The translations under genes were made by a program, and so were the position numbers. This document shows, piece after piece, positions 61,568-64,000 of a stretch of 64,000 nt of DNA. The stretch comes from Paraburkholderia solisilvae (GTDB taxonomy: Bacteria > Pseudomonadota > Gammaproteobacteria > Burkholderiales > Burkholderiaceae). The notes beneath the pieces are model-generated. The model was not told where the DNA came from. It worked only from the letters and a program-made list of their open reading frames with translations, and did no database searches. Location of the stretch: positions 1 through 64,000 of the forward strand of contig NZ_CADIKF010000043.1 in NCBI RefSeq assembly GCF_902859875.1. The letters run 5' to 3'. Numbering within the stretch: the first letter of the stretch is position 1; the number at the start of each line of letters is the position of its first letter.

Positions 61568-62527
61568 ATGAGCATCATGGATACGACTCTCGCCGAAACG
61601 GAAATCCTGCTGGCGCAGCCACGCGGGTTCTGTGCCGGCGTCGATCGCGCCATCGAGATCGTCGAGCGCGCGATCAAACTGTATGGCTCACCCATCTACG
61701 TGCGCCACGAAATCGTCCATAACGCGTATGTCGTCGAGGATCTGCGCAAAAAGGGGGCGATTTTCATCGAGCAGCTCGACGAAGTACCGTCGGGCAGCAC
61801 AGTCATCTTCAGCGCGCACGGCGTGTCGAAGGCGGTGCGCGCCGAGGCCGAGTCGCGCGGGTTGCGCGTGTACGACGCGACCTGTCCGCTTGTCACGAAG
61901 GTGCATATCGAAGTCGCGAAGATGCGCGCGGAAGGGTTCGATATCGTGATGATCGGCCACAAGGGCCACCCGGAAGTCGAGGGCACGATGGGCCAGACCG
62001 AGCAGGGCATGTATCTCGTCGAAGATATCGACGATGTGCGGGCGCTCGTGCTGGCCGAGCCGGACCGGATCGCATTCGTCACGCAGACGACGCTGTCGGT
62101 GGATGACGCGGCCGAGATCATCGCGGCGCTAAAGGCCAAATATCCGCAAATCCGCGAGCCGAAAAAGCAGGACATCTGCTACGCGACGCAAAACCGGCAG
62201 GACGCGGTCAAATTCATGGCGCCGCAGTGCGACGTCGTGATCGTGGTTGGGAGCCCGAACAGTTCGAATTCGAACCGGTTGCGCGAATTGGCCGAGAAAC
62301 TGGGCGTGCCCGCGTACATGGTCGATTCGCCGGATCAGATCGACCCGCAATGGGTCATCGAAAAGAAGCGGATCGGCGTGACCGCCGGCGCGTCGGCGCC
62401 TGAAGCGCTCGCGCAGGCCGTGATCGGCCGCCTGCGCGAGATGGGCGTGCGCAGTGTACGAGCACTTGACGGAATCGAAGAGAACATTGCGTTTCCGCTG
62501 CCGCGCGGGCTGGGTCTACCCACCTGA
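61568..62527 (+). CDS. ispH: 4-hydroxy-3-methylbut-2-enyl diphosphate reductase IspH
   Basis: IspH (LytB) makes IPP and DMAPP in the last step of the MEP isoprenoid pathway, using a [4Fe-4S] cluster. The 319-aa product has the three cluster Cys in AQPRGFCAGVDRAIEIVERA, YDATCPLVTKVH and KQDICYATQNRQDAVK, and the His/Glu motifs VRHEIVHNAYVV, HGHPEVEG-type GHKGHPEVEGTMGQ and VGSPNSSNSNRL. It is complete and follows fkpB. Confidence 0.97.
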   Translation: MSIMDTTLAETEILLAQPRGFCAGVDRAIEIVERAIKLYGSPIYVRHEIVHNAYVVEDLRKKGAIFIEQLDEVPSGSTVIFSAHGVSKAVRAEAESRGLRVYDATCPLVTKVHIEVAKMRAEGFDIVMIGHKGHPEVEGTMGQTEQGMYLVEDIDDVRALVLAEPDRIAFVTQTTLSVDDAAEIIAALKAKYPQIREPKKQDICYATQNRQDAVKFMAPQCDVVIVVGSPNSSNSNRLRELAEKLGVPAYMVDSPDQIDPQWVIEKKRIGVTAGASAPEALAQAVIGRLREMGVRSVRALDGIEENIAFPLPRGLGLPT

Positions 62528-62575
62528 CTGCATGTGATCGCGAGCGTGCAATCGCACGCAGCACAAAACAGAAAG

Positions 62576-62600
62576 GCGCGCCTTCGCGGCGCGCTTTTTT
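62576..62600 (+). terminator. Terminator after ispH
   Basis: The stem GCGCGCC (62576-62582) and GGCGCGC (62588-62594) with a 5-base loop is followed by six T. Confidence 0.9.
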
Positions 62601-62994
62601 CATGGTGCGCTCAATAAAATAAGTGCCATATCGAAGCGTAGAGCCATTCCAGATGTGGTTGGTCGCACAGTTTTTGTGAATTTGGCGGCGTAATTTGGAT
62701 GGTAAACGGCAATCGCTCCCTTTTTAAACGACGGTCCGGTGGATAGCTGCAAGCATCGCATCGCACCATATCGGTGCATCCGTGCGGGTACCGGGCGCCA
62801 GGCCGCAAATCAGAACCAACGCCTTTACGCACGGCGCTCTCCACGCAAATACAAGGCTGGCGGGCCACGCAACCGCTTATCTCAAATGGTGCAACTGTGG
62901 CACAAGAATGCATCGCAACCGGGTTGCGCCAGCCTCGCGATACGGTTCCCAAAATCCGGTTGCAATGCAGGAAAACCCTGCGCATTCAACAATA
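62601..62994. other. Intergenic region between ispH and the LivK-type gene
   Basis: It has lower GC than its surroundings and no supported gene. Open frames on either strand lack ribosome sites or family features. The downstream gene's promoter lies at its right end and is listed next. Confidence 0.45.
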
Positions 62995-63022
62995 TTGCCC
63001 ATCCCATAATTGGAGTTACAAT
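62995..63022 (+). promoter_or_regulatory. Probable promoter of the LivK-type gene
   Basis: -35 TTGCCC (62995-63000), then 16 bases, then -10 TACAAT (63017-63022). It would start transcription near 63030, giving a leader of about 60 bases with GGAG before the ATG at 63090. Confidence 0.5.
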
Positions 63023-63089
63023 GCGCGCGTTCTTAAGGCTTCGGGCGCTTCGGAACATCGGATTTAGCAAGGCGCAGGAGACCTATTTG

Positions 63090-64000
63090 ATGCATGTCAA
63101 GTTTGCTTTCGCCGTGTCTATCGCGGCCGCGGTCGTGATGTCGACCGGGTGCAGCAAGAGAAACGACGGTGAAGCGAGCACGGCCGCGTCGGCGGCGACC
63201 GCGGCGTCGGCAGCGCCGGCGAGTGCGAGCGGGGCAAACAATGACGCAAACGCGGCGACGGTGGTGAAAATCGGCCATGCGGCGCCGTTGACCGGACCGA
63301 TCGCGCACCTTGGCAAGGACAACGAAAATGGCGCGCGGCTCGCGGTCGAGGAAATCAATGCGCAGGGACTGACGATCGACGGCCGCAAGATCCAGCTCGA
63401 ACTCGACGCGCAGGACGACGCGGGTGACCCGAAGACCGGTGCGCAGGTCGCGCAGCGCCTCGTCGACGATCATGTGGTCGCGGTGGTCGGGCATCTGAAT
63501 TCGGGCGTATCGATCCCCGCGTCGAAGATCTACAGCGATGCGGGCATCGTGCAGATTTCGCCGTCGTCGACGAATCCGGCTTATACGCAGCAGGGCTTCA
63601 AGACCACCTATCGCGTGGTCGCGACCGACGCGCAGCAAGGCCCCGCGCTTGCCAACTATGCGACGAAGGCGTTGAACGCGAAACGGATCGCGGTGGTCGA
63701 CGATGCGACCGCGTATGGCAAGGGACTTGCTGACGAGTTTGCGAAGAGCGCGCAGGCGAGCGGTGCGACGATCGTCGCGCGTGAAGCGACGAATGACCGG
63801 GCCACGGACTTCCGGGCCATTCTTACCAGGATCAAAAGCGTTCAGCCGGACGTCATTATGTTCGGCGGCATGGATGCGACGGGCGGGCCGTTCACCAAAC
63901 AGGCGGCGGCGCTCGGTATCAGGGCAAAAATCCTTGGCGGCGACGGCGTGTGCACCGACAAGGTAGAGGAACTCGCGGGTCAAGCCGTGCAGAACCTCGT
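63090..64000 (+). CDS. Branched-chain amino-acid ABC substrate-binding protein, 3' part missing
   Basis: The gene runs off the right edge; 303 codons are visible. GGAG sits upstream of ATG 63090. The product has a hydrophobic leader and a Cys at residue 21 (VVMSTGCSK), which may be a weak lipobox, then an Ala/Ser linker. The ligand-binding fold shows VVKIGHAAPLTGPIAHLGKD, LAVEEINAQGLTIDGRKIQL, VAVVGHLNSGVSIPASKIYS and AKRIAVVDDATAYGKGLADE, typical of LivK-type periplasmic binding proteins. The ligand (Leu/Ile/Val or related) is by family. An upstream in-frame ATG at 63021 overlaps the -10, so it is not used. Confidence 0.92.
   Translation, partial: MHVKFAFAVSIAAAVVMSTGCSKRNDGEASTAASAATAASAAPASASGANNDANAATVVKIGHAAPLTGPIAHLGKDNENGARLAVEEINAQGLTIDGRKIQLELDAQDDAGDPKTGAQVAQRLVDDHVVAVVGHLNSGVSIPASKIYSDAGIVQISPSSTNPAYTQQGFKTTYRVVATDAQQGPALANYATKALNAKRIAVVDDATAYGKGLADEFAKSAQASGATIVAREATNDRATDFRAILTRIKSVQPDVIMFGGMDATGGPFTKQAAALGIRAKILGGDGVCTDKVEELAGQAVQNL

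Overview
The window is about 64 kb of GC-rich chromosome from a betaproteobacterium of the Burkholderiaceae, most likely Paraburkholderia or a close relative (Caballeronia, Trinickia, Burkholderia). The placement rests on close recall-level matches of many proteins (EF-G, ClpS/ClpA, NadA, IspH, the LpxK fragment) and on typical Burkholderia gene order (ribF-ileS-lspA-coaBC-dut, purN-rsmB, nadA-nadC/nadB, rpmB-rpmG-radC/fkpB-ispH). I see no rRNA, tRNA, CRISPR array, transposase or integrase.

Layout. 0-8 kb: the start of lpxK (cut by the window edge), xseA, sodB, a RhtB-type exporter, a NYN/OST-HTH protein, a YecD-like isochorismatase homologue with a divergent TetR regulator, and an orphan clpP paralogue. 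8-19 kb is accessory and regulatory: an ECF41-like sigma factor overlapping tail-to-tail with a degenerate EAL protein, an MdtD-like exporter, a MocR-type regulator divergent from a DUF2917 gene, a rearranged CaiB/BaiF CoA-transferase, a GntR/UTRA regulator divergent from an aldo/keto reductase, and a secreted protein with a run of 36 glycines. 19-27 kb: a complete peptide-type ABC importer (binding protein, two permeases, one fused double ATPase), then a cupin/NiCoT nickel-cobalt module. 27-33 kb: fusA, a DUF192 protein, a small basic secreted protein, rluE and icd.

33.3-39.1 kb looks like an island between icd and the csp-clpS-clpA block. One half is an AT-rich Gtr-type glycosylation cassette: GtrB-like glycosyltransferase, GtrA-like flippase and a large membrane glycosyltransferase. 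The other is a two-gene copper module: a Cys-rich CopL-like exported protein and a Tat-exported Met-rich multicopper oxidase.

39-64 kb is mainly housekeeping: csp, clpS-clpA (adaptor and unfoldase, overlapping ATGA), dut, a luciferase-like monooxygenase, coaBC, lspA, ileS, ribF, purN, rsmB, an MscS channel, a fatty-acid desaturase, nadA-nadC facing nadB across a shared 17-bp-stem terminator, rpmB-rpmG, radC, fkpB-ispH, and the start of a LivK-type binding protein cut by the right edge.

The most unusual items are the CoA-transferase whose halves are in circularly permuted order with a duplicated junction, the gtr plus copper island beside icd, a 28-bp nested palindrome upstream of icd, the catalytically degenerate EAL and isochorismatase homologues, and several short tandem repeats. 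Functions come from reading the translations and motif recall; no database search was possible.
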